Part shown: one piece after another, positions 26,671 through 35,163 of the stretch
How the letters are laid out: every line of letters starts with the position of its first letter
Position numbering within the stretch: the first letter of the stretch is position 1
Source of the DNA: Trichlorobacter thiogenes
GTDB lineage: Bacteria; Desulfobacterota; Desulfuromonadia; Geobacterales; Pseudopelobacteraceae
Direction: 5' to 3'
Assembly (NCBI RefSeq): GCF_900167465.1
Contig: NZ_FUWR01000011.1
Coordinates: 1-64,000 of the forward strand
DNA: 64,000 nt
Position numbers and translations under genes: made by a program
The notes under the pieces: generated by a model
Told to the model about the DNA's origin: nothing
Database searches by the model: none
Seen by the model: the letters and a program-made list of their open reading frames with translations, nothing else

Positions 26671-27030
26671 TCAGTTTATTCCTCCACACCAGATACAGGG
26701 TAAATCGGCGTTGTGCTTGCAGGTGCTTTGCCGCTGCAGCCCAACGGTGTCGATAGCTTTTTTAACCTCAGGGGCCATACAGCCCGAAAAATTGAAATGT
26801 TTTTGTGCGTCAAGCGCTGTGCGGCAGGCTGAGCAGATCAGCTGCATGCCGACGAGATCGATTTCGTCAACGGCAGAGAGATCAAGCTGGATGTTGGCAG
26901 CCTGACTGCTCTGCTCAAGCAACAGACTGTGCAGTGCAGGAGCGGTGTCAATGGCCAGTCTGCCTGCAGCGCTGATCTTCAGGGTGCTGCCGTCGCTACT
27001 GGTACTGTGGGTTAGGGTCAGATCAGACAT
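26671..27030 (-). CDS. STAS-domain protein without the phosphorylatable serine
   Basis: A 119-residue STAS protein (anti-sigma factor antagonist fold), with the helix-strand pattern IQLDLSAVDEIDLVGMQLI. In SpoIIAA-like proteins the corresponding turn is D-S-S-G with a regulatory Ser; here it reads D-L-V-G, so classical phospho-switching is not possible. The C-terminus has extra cysteines (CKHNADLPCIWC), a possible metal site. It lies between the MCP/CheZ-like gene and cheY. Such STAS proteins are seen in chemosensory operons that control functions other than swimming. Role unknown. Confidence 0.75.
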   Translation of the reverse strand: MSDLTLTHSTSSDGSTLKISAAGRLAIDTAPALHSLLLEQSSQAANIQLDLSAVDEIDLVGMQLICSACRTALDAQKHFNFSGCMAPEVKKAIDTVGLQRQSTCKHNADLPCIWCGGIN

Positions 27031-27045
27031 GTCGTCTCTCCGGTC

Positions 27046-28839
27046 TTAAAATAAGTCAACATTATCACCGTATTCCGACTCGCTGCCGGCGCTGGTCTGC
27101 TGCTTCTGTAATGAGAGTTGAACCCCATGCCGTGCTGCCAGCATTTCATGGATCATCCGTTCACTTTCCATGGTGTAGCGCTGCTCCATATGCCGCAGGT
27201 TGTCTCTAAACTCGCTTGAGGCCGGCACCAGAGATCGAGCTTCGGCGTAGACCTGTTCAAGGGCCTGTATCACCTGCTCGGTCTGTTGTTGTATCTCTTC
27301 ATGGACATGGATGCTTGAGGTGGTCTGGTTTATTTCATCAGAGAGTGACTCAGCCGTACGTGCCAGTGTTGAAAGTTGTTGCTGCAGGGAGTGGTTGATG
27401 CCGGAAAGTGATGTGATGATCTGACGGGCTTCCTGCTCCATTTCGCTGACTGGTTGTGAACCATCCTCAACTTCAAGAAAGCTCTGGTCGGCAATACTGG
27501 CGGTAATTGCATTGATGGCCTGCAGGGTGTTGGAGACCGCTTCAGTCTGAATAACCGCGTCAAGGGAGAGACGTTTGATCGCTTCAGCCAGTACCCCCAG
27601 CGCTGCTCCTTGAGGGCCGGTGTGGGCAGCCTTGATCTGGGCATTCAGGGCGATCAGGTCTATTTCTGAGCCAACTGCTTCAATGTCGCTCACAAACCCG
27701 CCTATTTCAGCCATGGTGCTGGTCACCTTATGCATGGCTGCAGCCAGCTCCTGATCAGCCCGATCACAGTTTTGCAGAATCAGTGTGACCCGGTGCATCT
27801 CTTTTTCCATGGTGTCCAGCAACGATGTCTCGGTTGAGTCAGAACTGCCCATCAGTGCCTGTTGTAGTTCCTGGCTGATCTGGGTCTGTTTGGCGCCAAT
27901 GTCACGCAGGCTGTCCAGAATAGTGTTGGTGGCCTTTGTCAGTTGGTCTGTCGCATGTCTGGTCTGAGCGGTCTGAAGTTCGCAGATATCACCAATTTCA
28001 GCCACCAGTGCAGGGCAGGTATCTTCGTTCGGGGTGGCTTTGTCACAGGTGTGTTGCTGCAGTTTTTCAAGCGCTTCAATCACATGTTCAATCTGCTGAC
28101 GGGTGATGTCGTGGAACTGCATGGAGGCAACCACGGCACCGATATCCGATGAAATCTGTTCGGAGATAACAGCAACCTGATTACCGGTGGCAGAGCAGGT
28201 GGCATTCAGATTAGCCAGGGTTTCAAGGTTGTTGCCAACCGCAGCAAGGATCTTTTGTGCATCAGCATACTGGTGCTCTTCAGTGCTGCGTACCATCTGG
28301 AGATTACCGTTGATCAGCTGGGCAAGAGACTGACGTTGGGCCATGATGCCGGCTGATTTTTCGCTGACGGTCTGGGACAGTTTTTCAACATCCATGGCCA
28401 GGGTGGTAAAGCCAGCGCCCAGTTCGCCCAGCCTGGCGGATTCAATTTTGGTGGAGATGGAGAGCATCCGCAGCGCCTTGTCCATCTTCTGAAATCCTTC
28501 CAGGGGGCGCACAACGTTTTCAAGCTGAACCATGATCTGTTCCAGGGTGCTGCAGCTTTGGTTGCCCTGGGTGTTGACCTGATCCAGGTAGCTGTTCATC
28601 TGGGCAAACAGGTTGCGTAGCCGCTCTGTCAGTTGGTTGCTTTCGGCACCTGCAACCAGTTCTACCAGGTTGTTGGAAACAGAGGATATTCCTGATGATC
28701 TGAAGGCAAAGTCCTGCAGTTTTCCACCAAGCTCCAGAAACTGATCTTCCGTGCAGCCTGAAAGTTGTCGCAAAACCTCCATGGTGGGGGTCAGGCAGCT
28801 GTTCCATTGTGCAACCTGGTTACAGAGATGGGGAGTCAT
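27046..28839 (-). CDS. Soluble MCP-like protein with two pseudo-tips and CheZ-like motifs
   Basis: A 597-residue protein, nearly all coiled coil and without membrane segments. Two regions resemble the MCP signalling tip: STKIESARLGELGAGFTTLA (about residue 131) and ALNAQIKAAHTGPQGAALG (about 398). Each is followed by a helix like the CheZ phosphatase helix: FHDITRQQIEHVIEAL (about 244) with D-x-x-x-Q, and VHEEIQQQTEQVIQAL (about 514) with E-x-x-x-Q. This gives a duplicated tip-plus-helix plan. AAGGA lies ten bases before the ATG at 28839; the codon at 28998 would add an unrelated extension. It could be an adaptor or a phosphatase for the nearby receivers; both are inference. Confidence 0.7.
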   Translation of the reverse strand: MTPHLCNQVAQWNSCLTPTMEVLRQLSGCTEDQFLELGGKLQDFAFRSSGISSVSNNLVELVAGAESNQLTERLRNLFAQMNSYLDQVNTQGNQSCSTLEQIMVQLENVVRPLEGFQKMDKALRMLSISTKIESARLGELGAGFTTLAMDVEKLSQTVSEKSAGIMAQRQSLAQLINGNLQMVRSTEEHQYADAQKILAAVGNNLETLANLNATCSATGNQVAVISEQISSDIGAVVASMQFHDITRQQIEHVIEALEKLQQHTCDKATPNEDTCPALVAEIGDICELQTAQTRHATDQLTKATNTILDSLRDIGAKQTQISQELQQALMGSSDSTETSLLDTMEKEMHRVTLILQNCDRADQELAAAMHKVTSTMAEIGGFVSDIEAVGSEIDLIALNAQIKAAHTGPQGAALGVLAEAIKRLSLDAVIQTEAVSNTLQAINAITASIADQSFLEVEDGSQPVSEMEQEARQIITSLSGINHSLQQQLSTLARTAESLSDEINQTTSSIHVHEEIQQQTEQVIQALEQVYAEARSLVPASSEFRDNLRHMEQRYTMESERMIHEMLAARHGVQLSLQKQQTSAGSESEYGDNVDLF

Positions 28840-28879
28840 GGGTTGGATTCCTTTCAAAGCCCTGCTCAAAACTTGCGTG

Positions 28880-29278
28880 CTACTGGAGTAGCCCCAGGGC
28901 GCGAAGCTCCCTGAGCAGTTTCTGTTTGCTGATCGGCTTGACCAGGTAGGCGGTGGCGCCGTCCTGATAAAACGAGTCAAAGACCGTCTTTGGGTCATCC
29001 AGGGCAGTGGTCATAACAACTTTGACCTCCAGGTTTGGCGGCACTTCCAGCTCTTTTTCAAGTTGCCGGATCAGTCGCAGCGCCTCTCGCCCGTCCATTT
29101 TGGGCATCATGATATCCATGCAGATCAGGTCATAGGGTGACTTGGCATCATGGGCCAATCTGAAGGCGGTTACCGCTTCTTCACCATCAACGGCGATCTC
29201 ACAATCAAAGTAAGCACCCAGCAGTTCCCTGAGAATCCGGCGGGAGATGAAGTCATCTTCAACAATCAGACATTTCAC
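28880..29278 (-). CDS. Single-domain response regulator
   Basis: A 132-residue free receiver starting on GTG with GGAGT upstream. IVEDDFISRR gives the acidic pocket, CMDIMMPKMDG the phospho-acceptor Asp, TALDDP the Thr and LVKPISKQ the Lys. It is separated by 13 bases from the cytochrome P460 gene upstream and 40 bases from the MCP/CheZ-like gene downstream. A partner of that neighbour or of CheA seems likely. Confidence 0.88.
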   Translation of the reverse strand: MKCLIVEDDFISRRILRELLGAYFDCEIAVDGEEAVTAFRLAHDAKSPYDLICMDIMMPKMDGREALRLIRQLEKELEVPPNLEVKVVMTTALDDPKTVFDSFYQDGATAYLVKPISKQKLLRELRALGLLQ

Positions 29279-29290
29279 GGTGGGACTCCT

Positions 29291-29761
29291 TTACTTGAAG
29301 TCTGCAATACCAGAGAAGACGTAATCCCTTCCGGCAACTTCCTTCTGGTGGCATTCAAAACAGTTTTTAACCGGATCAAGGCGACTGGGTTTGCCATCTG
29401 CCGTATAACCGGCATACAGCCAGCCCCCTGTGTTCTTCTGGGACTTGTCCTTTTTCATCAGCACCACCATGTTTTTGGGGCCGTCAACGGCGCTGTTGTC
29501 CCCTTTGATGTTGAAATGCTCAACCACAATCCGGCTGCCTTCAGGGAACTTGTTGCCTGCCTGGTAGCCCTTGATCGCCTTGGGGTCGGCATAGATGTAG
29601 TGGATGCCGTAAAAAAGTGATTTTTTGTCTGCCACTACTTTGCGGGCACTTTTCTTCCAGCTCTGATATTTGGGTAGTGGTGGTGTGCTGATTGCTGCAG
29701 CAGCACAGCAGACAAAAAACAGCACAAACAGCCCGGTATTGATCAGTGTGAGACGCTTCAT
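29291..29761 (-). CDS. Cytochrome P460 family haem protein, periplasmic
   Basis: A 156-residue protein with a signal peptide (hydrophobic about 7-23) and one c-type haem site CFECH near residue 132, placed near the C-terminus as in cytochrome P460 and the related c'-beta proteins. The middle part (YGIHYIYADPKAI, GSRIVVEHFNIKGD, KNMVVLMKKDK) fits the P460 beta-sheet fold. Known members act on hydroxylamine or bind NO. It is the first gene of the chemosensory run, behind the promoter at 29816-29843, suggesting a redox or nitrogen-oxide sensing link. Whether the special Lys-haem crosslink forms cannot be read here. Confidence 0.8.
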   Translation of the reverse strand: MKRLTLINTGLFVLFFVCCAAAAISTPPLPKYQSWKKSARKVVADKKSLFYGIHYIYADPKAIKGYQAGNKFPEGSRIVVEHFNIKGDNSAVDGPKNMVVLMKKDKSQKNTGGWLYAGYTADGKPSRLDPVKNCFECHQKEVAGRDYVFSGIADFK

Positions 29762-29815
29762 TTGATTCTGTTCTCCTTTGTAACGGTTAATGAAATAGCC
29801 TTTGTGGCTGAATGA

Positions 29816-29843
29816 AGTATACCACCTGTCTTTTGAATGTCAC
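29816..29843 (-). promoter_or_regulatory. Sigma-70-type promoter of the P460/chemosensory run
   Basis: On the reverse strand GTGACA (29838-29843) and TATACT (29816-29821) are separated by 16 bases. The predicted start is about 48 bases before the cytochrome P460 ATG. It is the only clear promoter seen ahead of the long minus-strand gene run down to 13339. Confidence 0.55.
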
Positions 29844-29885
29844 GTCAGGCAGCATATTTTTTATACTCTGTTCCAGGACCCTGAT

Positions 29886-31016
29886 TTACTGGTTTTCCTG
29901 CGGGATTACCGGTGTGTCATTGGCCGGCAGATAGATGGAAAAAGTGGTGCCGTTTCCAGGTAGGCTGTCAACACTAATGGTGCCGCAGTGCTGTTTGACA
30001 ATGCCATACACCATGGAAAGGCCCAGTCCGCTTCCCTTGCCGATCTCTTTCGTGGTGAAAAACGGATCAAAGATTTTAGGAATAAGCTCTTTAGGGATAC
30101 CACACCCGGTGTCTGATACGGTCAGATGAATGTAGATGCCTGGCGATAGTTCAAGTGCTGATGCTGCTTTGCTGTCGAGTACGACATGTGCCGTGGCAAT
30201 GGTCAGCTGGCCGCCGTCGGGCATGGCATCACGGGCATTGATGGCCAGATTCATCAGCATCTGTTCAATCATGCTACGGTCAACGCTGGCATGGACGGTG
30301 TGCTGATCGCAGATGAAATTGAGTGTGATGTTATCGCCGATTATCCGTCTGAGGAACTTTTCAAAACTGGAAACCAGGGTACAGAGTTCTGCTTTTGAAG
30401 GGGTTGACTCCTGTTTGCGGCTGAAGGTGAGCAGGCTCTGGGTCAGGCTGGTGGCCCTTTTGGCTGCATCAACAATCATCTGCAGACTTTCATGGTTGGG
30501 GTCTTCCGGTGCCGACTGCATCAGCAGCATAGTGCTGTAGCCCCTGATGACGGTCAGGATATTGTTAAAATCATGGGCCACCCCTCCAGCCAGTATGCCG
30601 ATCGCCTCCAGCTTCTGTGAATGTCGTAAGCGCTCCTCAGCCTTTTTAATCCGCAACATGACTTTGATATGGGCCACCAGCTCATGGCTGGAAATAGGTT
30701 TTTGCAGAAAGGCATCTGCCCCCAGATCAAGGGCCCTGACCCGGTCTTTTGATTCTACATCTGCGGCAGTGATAACAATAACCGGGATATAGGCGGTAGC
30801 CGGGTTTTGTTTCAGGTGCCGGATGGTTTCGTAACCATCCATGTCAGGCATCTGCAGGTCAAGCAGGATGGTATCCGGGAACCAGGTGCGTGCCAGATCA
30901 AGTCCTTCTTTACCTGAACTGGCCGTTTCCAGCCGGGCATCCGGCAGATGTTTTTCAAGAGTGCCTTTCATAACCAGCAGATTGACGTTTGAGTCATCAA
31001 TAGCGAGAATTTTCAT
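29886..31016 (-). CDS. Response regulator-histidine kinase (REC-HisKA-HATPase)
   Basis: A 376-residue cytoplasmic protein. The N-terminal receiver has IDDSNVN and its Asp in LLDLQMPDMDG; a short coiled coil follows; the kinase part has the acceptor His in GGVAHDFNNILTVI and an ATPase with AINARDAM, DTGCGIP and GSGLGLSMV. The HDFNN form places it with NtrB-like kinases, which commonly act on sigma-54 activators. Its ATG overlaps the end of the preceding kinase gene, so the two are co-expressed. The NtrC-type gene at 32468 is the obvious candidate target. Confidence 0.88.
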   Translation of the reverse strand: MKILAIDDSNVNLLVMKGTLEKHLPDARLETASSGKEGLDLARTWFPDTILLDLQMPDMDGYETIRHLKQNPATAYIPVIVITAADVESKDRVRALDLGADAFLQKPISSHELVAHIKVMLRIKKAEERLRHSQKLEAIGILAGGVAHDFNNILTVIRGYSTMLLMQSAPEDPNHESLQMIVDAAKRATSLTQSLLTFSRKQESTPSKAELCTLVSSFEKFLRRIIGDNITLNFICDQHTVHASVDRSMIEQMLMNLAINARDAMPDGGQLTIATAHVVLDSKAASALELSPGIYIHLTVSDTGCGIPKELIPKIFDPFFTTKEIGKGSGLGLSMVYGIVKQHCGTISVDSLPGNGTTFSIYLPANDTPVIPQENQ

Positions 31017-32266
31017 GGCGCAGGTACCGTTGCATGCTTAAAGGGCAGGCTGCAGGTGAAGCTGCTGCCCTGTTCCGGGCTGCTTTCCAATGTTAAGCTG
31101 CCCCCGAGTTTGTCACAGATAGTACGGACTATGGCCAGACCAATGCCGCTGCCCTCACTGCGACGGGTCAGGTAATGTTCAAGCTGGGTGAACGGTTGAA
31201 AGATGACTTCCTGGCAGGCAATTGGAATGCCTTTGCCGTTGTCGCTTACCTGTACAAAGACCGGTGTTTTCTGCTGCCCGGTCCCGTCCGGTTCAGCCCA
31301 GAGGCGGCAGCTGACCGTGCCACCTCTGTTGGTGAATTTAAAAGCATTGTCCAGCAGGCATCCGGCAATGATATGCAGTGCATCCCACGGGCCTTGCAGG
31401 GGTAGTGAGGCATGCTGGTTGCTACTGGTTTTAAACTGAATGCCTGCGTTATTGGCCATGGTCTGATAGCGGCTTTCAAGTGATTCCAATGCCATGCAGG
31501 GGGTGTTAATGACGTTTCCTGTAGAATGTTTTGCAGAGCGAGCCTCTGCAAGGGTCAGAAGATTGTTGACCAGGGTTGCCATCCGTTGAGCCGACGTTTT
31601 AAGCAGTGTCAGGTACTCTGATTGATTGACCGGTGTTTTCTGGTCCTCCATCAGTTGAATGACACCCATGATGCCATTTAAGGGGGTACGGAATTCATGG
31701 CTGATCAGGCTTAAAAATTCACGTTTTAATTCGGCAACTTCACTGGCTTTATGTTGGGCTTCCTGCAGTGCTTCCAGCTGTTCGCAGAGTTGTTTGGTCT
31801 GTTTTGCCACCTGTTCTTCAAGGCGAGTACGGTATTGCTGTTCCAGGCGCTGAGTCATCAGGAAGGCCAGTGCCTTGGAGATGCACCAGTTGAGCTGGTC
31901 AAAATCTATCGGTTTAAAGAGCAGGTCAAAGGCGTGCTGTTTCAATCCTTCAACCACCAGATCAAAATCAGTGTAGCCGGTCATGAGGAGCGCTGGCAGT
32001 GCAGGCAGGAGCTGGTGAACCGCTTCCAGCAGGCGGATACCGTTCATATCCGGCATACGGATGTCGGTAAACAGCAGATCAATTCCAAGGCCTTGTTGTT
32101 CGACGATTGCCAGGGCTTCATGGCCACCAGGGGCGCAGATCACCTGATACCCCTGTGCCTCCAGAAACGTTTGCAGCATCTTCAGCACCATCGGCTCGTC
32201 ATCAACCAACAAAATGTTGGCTTTTATGGATGGTGGGAGGTTGTCAGTGGTGGTTGATGCTTCCAT
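31013..32266 (-). CDS. Response regulator-histidine kinase (REC-coiled coil-HisKA-HATPase)
   Basis: A 417-residue cytoplasmic protein. Receiver: LVDDEPMVL, Asp in LFTDIRMPDMNG, Lys in LFKPIDFDQ. A coiled coil (about 150-190) leads to HisKA with SHEFRTPLNGIM and an ATPase with DNAFKFTN, DNGKGIP and GSGIGLAIV. ATG at 32266 is preferred; a GTG at 32320 falls inside the sigma-54 promoter element and so cannot be in the mRNA. The gene is the first of a two-gene unit under that promoter. Confidence 0.87.
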   Translation of the reverse strand: MEASTTTDNLPPSIKANILLVDDEPMVLKMLQTFLEAQGYQVICAPGGHEALAIVEQQGLGIDLLFTDIRMPDMNGIRLLEAVHQLLPALPALLMTGYTDFDLVVEGLKQHAFDLLFKPIDFDQLNWCISKALAFLMTQRLEQQYRTRLEEQVAKQTKQLCEQLEALQEAQHKASEVAELKREFLSLISHEFRTPLNGIMGVIQLMEDQKTPVNQSEYLTLLKTSAQRMATLVNNLLTLAEARSAKHSTGNVINTPCMALESLESRYQTMANNAGIQFKTSSNQHASLPLQGPWDALHIIAGCLLDNAFKFTNRGGTVSCRLWAEPDGTGQQKTPVFVQVSDNGKGIPIACQEVIFQPFTQLEHYLTRRSEGSGIGLAIVRTICDKLGGSLTLESSPEQGSSFTCSLPFKHATVPAP

Positions 32267-32315
32267 GGGTGTCTTTCTGGCACAACCGGGAGTCTGTTGC
32301 CTATTGTTTTGTAAA

Positions 32316-32331
32316 TGCACTATATGTGCCA
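32316..32331 (-). promoter_or_regulatory. Sigma-54 (-24/-12) promoter
   Basis: The reverse strand reads TGGCACATATAGTGCA. The invariant GG and GC doublets are exactly ten bases apart, and TGGCAC at -24 is a perfect match; only the first T of TTGC is replaced. Transcription would begin near 32305, about 40 bases before the start of the REC-kinase gene. Confidence 0.8.
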
Positions 32332-32413
32332 GCGGTAGGGGTCTTTTTTGTAGGTGTATAACTGGCTGTAAATATACGATTGCTTGTTTTTTGAAGGTGG
32401 CCTTTAGTTTTTA

Positions 32414-32467
32414 AACTGTGTCATTTGATGTGTCATGACACAGTTGTGACACGTCGGTTGTGTGTCA
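32414..32467. promoter_or_regulatory. Upstream activator site cluster (TGTGTCA/TGACACA)
   Basis: AACTGTGTCA (32414-32423) and TGACACAGTT (32436-32445) form a perfect 10-bp inverted repeat. Inside it TGTGTCATGACACA (32429-32442) is a perfect 14-bp palindrome. Further TGTGACAC and TGTGTCAC copies follow up to 32467. The cluster lies 110-160 bases upstream of the predicted sigma-54 start, the usual place for enhancer-binding protein sites, and directly after the end of a sigma-54 activator gene. Confidence 0.7.
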
Positions 32468-34156
32468 CTAATCTGCTTGCTGTTCAAGCCAGCGGTAGAA
32501 GGTACGTCGGCTGACTCCCAGCAATTTTGCCGCTTCAGTGCGGTTACCTCCAGTACGATGCAGTGCTTCCTTAATGGTCAGATCTGGGTGAGGATGGGGT
32601 AAGGTGCCGGTTTCCGGGGTTGACCTGGCGATGCTGAAAAACTCAGCTGGCAGGTCATCAGAGGTGATGATTGAGCTTTGGCTGAGGATACAGGCGTGTT
32701 CAATCAGGTGCTCCAGTTCACGTACATTGCCTGGCCAGGAGTGGCTGCGGAAGGCAGACAGCACATCTTCGGAAAGGCTGCTGCAGGTGCGGTTGAACTT
32801 GTGCGAAAATTTGTGTAGGAAATGCTCCACCAGCAGGGGAAGGTCTTCCAACCGGTTTCGCAGGGGAGGTACATCAAGGCGCACCACATTCAGGCGATAG
32901 TAGAGGTCCTGCCGAAATTCACCCCGTCGTACCTTTTCCTGCAGGTTGCGGTGGGTGGCGGCAATAACCCGTACATCGATCTTGATCGGTGTTGTGTCAC
33001 CGACCCGTTCAATCTCCCGCTCCTGCAGTACCCGCAGTAGCCGGATCTGCAGGGCAGGGGAGATGTCTCCGATTTCATCCAGAAAGATGGTGCCGCCATG
33101 GGCCTTTTGAAAACGGCCCATCTTGTCTTTAATGGCGCCGGTAAAGGCGCCACGGACATGGCCGAACAGCTCGCTTTCCAGCAGTCCTTCCGGTAGCGCC
33201 GAGCAGTTGAGCTTGATAAACGGCTTCTGTTTTCTGGCACCGCATTCATGGAGCGCCTGGGCCACCAATTCTTTGCCGGTACCGCTTTCGCCACAGATCA
33301 GGACGGTGCTGGTGACATCTGCCAACGCCTCGATTCTGGTGAAAAGTTGCTGCATAACCGGTGCGCGACCGATAATGGTATGAAAGTGACTGCGCTGCTG
33401 AAGCTGGCGCTCCAGGGCATCCAGTTCGGTTTCATCACGTATAACCGCTACGGCGCCGGTGCGGTGTCCGTCTTCGCTGGTGGTTGGGGTGGCGATAACA
33501 CTGACGATCCGGGTACGACTGCCATTGCCACGGCATTCGATCCGTTTCAGTTCCTGGCGCTGTCCGGTGCGGACGGTTTCGGCCAGGGCCATGCGGCAGC
33601 TTCCGTTGCAGCCCGTACTTAGCTGATCAATGGCTTGACCAAGCTGATCAGCGCTGTAGCCGCACTGCAGGGCTGCATCGTTCAGGTGCTGGAGCTGAAG
33701 GTGTTGATCCACCATGATGATGGCGTCACTGATGCTGCGGTTGATCGCCTCCAGATTGGCGCGGAACTGCTCCCGTTCAAGCTGCAGCCTGCGGTTTTCA
33801 ATGGCGTGGCGGGTAATACTGCTGATCTGCAGGCTGTCAAACGGTTTGCAGAGATAATCAAAGGCGCCGTAACGGATCGATTCAGTTGCGGTGGCGACAT
33901 CCGGGTAGCCGGTCATCATGATCACGCGACTGGTGGGGGAGAGCGTTGTGGCTGTCTTGAGTAGTGCCAGACCACCTTGATTTTTATCCAGCATGATATC
34001 GATGAAGATGACATCGTAGGACTGTTGCCCGATCAAGGTAAGTGCGTCATGGCAGCTGTGGGCTACGTCTGTCTGGTGTCCATCACTGCCAAGGACCATG
34101 CTGATCAGGCGGGTGATCTGAATTTCGTCATCTACAATCAGTATCCTGGCCTGCAT
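32468..34156 (-). CDS. Sigma-54-dependent response regulator (REC-PAS-AAA-Fis), NtrC family
   Basis: A 562-residue activator. Receiver (1-120) with Asp in IFIDIMLDKNQGG; a PAS-like domain (about 150-270) with a CNGSC pair; AAA+ ATPase with GESGTGKE (Walker A), the sigma-54-contacting ESELFGHVRGAFTGA loop, and GGTIFLDEIGD (Walker B); and a C-terminal Fis helix-turn-helix (NRTEAAKLLGVSRRTFYRW). All elements for activating sigma-54 polymerase are present. The start at 34156 (MQARILIVDDE) fits the receiver boundary. The palindrome cluster just downstream of its stop is probably its own binding site, controlling the two kinase genes that follow. Confidence 0.92.
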   Translation of the reverse strand: MQARILIVDDEIQITRLISMVLGSDGHQTDVAHSCHDALTLIGQQSYDVIFIDIMLDKNQGGLALLKTATTLSPTSRVIMMTGYPDVATATESIRYGAFDYLCKPFDSLQISSITRHAIENRRLQLEREQFRANLEAINRSISDAIIMVDQHLQLQHLNDAALQCGYSADQLGQAIDQLSTGCNGSCRMALAETVRTGQRQELKRIECRGNGSRTRIVSVIATPTTSEDGHRTGAVAVIRDETELDALERQLQQRSHFHTIIGRAPVMQQLFTRIEALADVTSTVLICGESGTGKELVAQALHECGARKQKPFIKLNCSALPEGLLESELFGHVRGAFTGAIKDKMGRFQKAHGGTIFLDEIGDISPALQIRLLRVLQEREIERVGDTTPIKIDVRVIAATHRNLQEKVRRGEFRQDLYYRLNVVRLDVPPLRNRLEDLPLLVEHFLHKFSHKFNRTCSSLSEDVLSAFRSHSWPGNVRELEHLIEHACILSQSSIITSDDLPAEFFSIARSTPETGTLPHPHPDLTIKEALHRTGGNRTEAAKLLGVSRRTFYRWLEQQAD

Positions 34157-34169
34157 GGTTCCCCCGTTA

Positions 34170-34198
34170 TTGACCTGCATACAAGTATGGTTTATAGG
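34170..34198 (+). promoter_or_regulatory. Sigma-70 promoter for the dCMP deaminase-nrdR-rib run
   Basis: TTGACC (34170-34175) and TATAGG (34193-34198) are spaced by 17 bases. The predicted start lies about 30 bases ahead of the deaminase ATG. The 80-base gap it occupies separates divergent genes. Confidence 0.55.
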
Positions 34199-34235
34199 AT
34201 AACGTGGTAAAAAGATTTTGCAAGCAGGAGCTGCT

Positions 34236-34706
34236 ATGGCCCGTCCTACCTGGGACCAATATTTTATTGATATCACCCTTTTGGTGGCAACCCGCTCAAC
34301 CTGTCTGCGGCGTCAGGTGGGGGCCTTACTGGTTAAGGATCGTAATATCCTGGCCACCGGTTATAACGGAACACCGTCCGGTATCCGCCACTGTGAGGAG
34401 ACCGGCTGTCTGCGGGAACGGCTGAAGGTGCCCTCTGGTGAACGCCATGAGCTGTGCCGTGGGTTACATGCCGAGCAGAACGCCATTATTCAGGCCGCCC
34501 GGCATGGGGTGAATATTGATGGTTCCACCCTGTACTGCACCACCATGCCCTGTATTATCTGTACCAAGATGCTGATTAATGCCGGTATCAAGCGGATAGT
34601 CTATGCAGAAGGGTATGCTGACGAGCTTGCCCGTGAAATGGTGGAAGAAAGCGGGATTGAGGTGGTTCATTTTGAACGTGGCACAACCGGAGGAGGAACC
34701 CCATGA
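34236..34706 (+). CDS. Deoxycytidylate (dCMP) deaminase
   Basis: A 156-residue zinc deaminase converting dCMP to dUMP for dTTP synthesis. The zinc site is visible as HAEQNAI (His and catalytic Glu) and TMPCIIC (two Cys), and [10 protein letters not shown] is the substrate-binding loop of the ComE/dCMP-deaminase family. ATG at 34236 has GCAGGAG seven bases upstream; the codon at 34218 does not. The gene overlaps nrdR by four bases, which links two deoxynucleotide-pool functions. Confidence 0.93.
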   Translation: MARPTWDQYFIDITLLVATRSTCLRRQVGALLVKDRNILATGYNGTPSGIRHCEETGCLRERLKVPSGERHELCRGLHAEQNAIIQAARHGVNIDGSTLYCTTMPCIICTKMLINAGIKRIVYAEGYADELAREMVEESGIEVVHFERGTTGGGTP

Positions 34707-35155
34707 AGTGTCCGTTCTGCGGCCATCCTGACAGTAAAGTCGTTGATTCCCGGCCTGACAAAGGTGGGGCGGTTATCCGTCGCCGTAGAGAGTGCGAAGA
34801 GTGCGCCAAGCGGTTTACCACCTATGAACGGGTGGAGGAGATGCTGCCGCTGGTTTGCAAGAAGGATGGGCGGCGGGAACATTTTGATCGGATGAAGGTG
34901 ATCTCCGGTATCAAGAAGGCCTGTGAAAAACGTCCGGTTTCTGTTGAGGATATCGAGCGGATGACGGACCGGCTGGAAACCCGGTTACAGGAGTGCGGTG
35001 AGCGTGAAGTGCCAGCATCGCGGATCGGCGAGTGGATCATGAATGAACTGCATGCCGTTGATCAGGTGGCCTATGTCCGGTTTGCCTCAGTCTATCGCTC
35101 CTTTAAAGATATCAACGAATTTATGGTTGAGCTGCAGGACCTGCTGAAGAAGTAG
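34703..35155 (+). CDS. nrdR: Ribonucleotide reductase repressor NrdR
   Basis: A 150-residue ATP/dATP-sensing repressor of ribonucleotide reductase genes. It starts [18 protein letters not shown], the zinc ribbon, completed by [12 protein letters not shown], followed by an ATP-cone domain ([13 protein letters not shown] onwards). Length is exactly that of the family. It lies between the dCMP deaminase and ribD, a common arrangement. Confidence 0.97.
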   Translation: MKCPFCGHPDSKVVDSRPDKGGAVIRRRRECEECAKRFTTYERVEEMLPLVCKKDGRREHFDRMKVISGIKKACEKRPVSVEDIERMTDRLETRLQECGEREVPASRIGEWIMNELHAVDQVAYVRFASVYRSFKDINEFMVELQDLLKK

Positions 35156-35163
35156 GGGGCGTG

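Noticed and set aside
32267-32320. N-terminal extension of the REC-kinase from a GTG at 32320
   Set aside because: The codon lies within the sigma-54 promoter sequence, upstream of the predicted transcript start.
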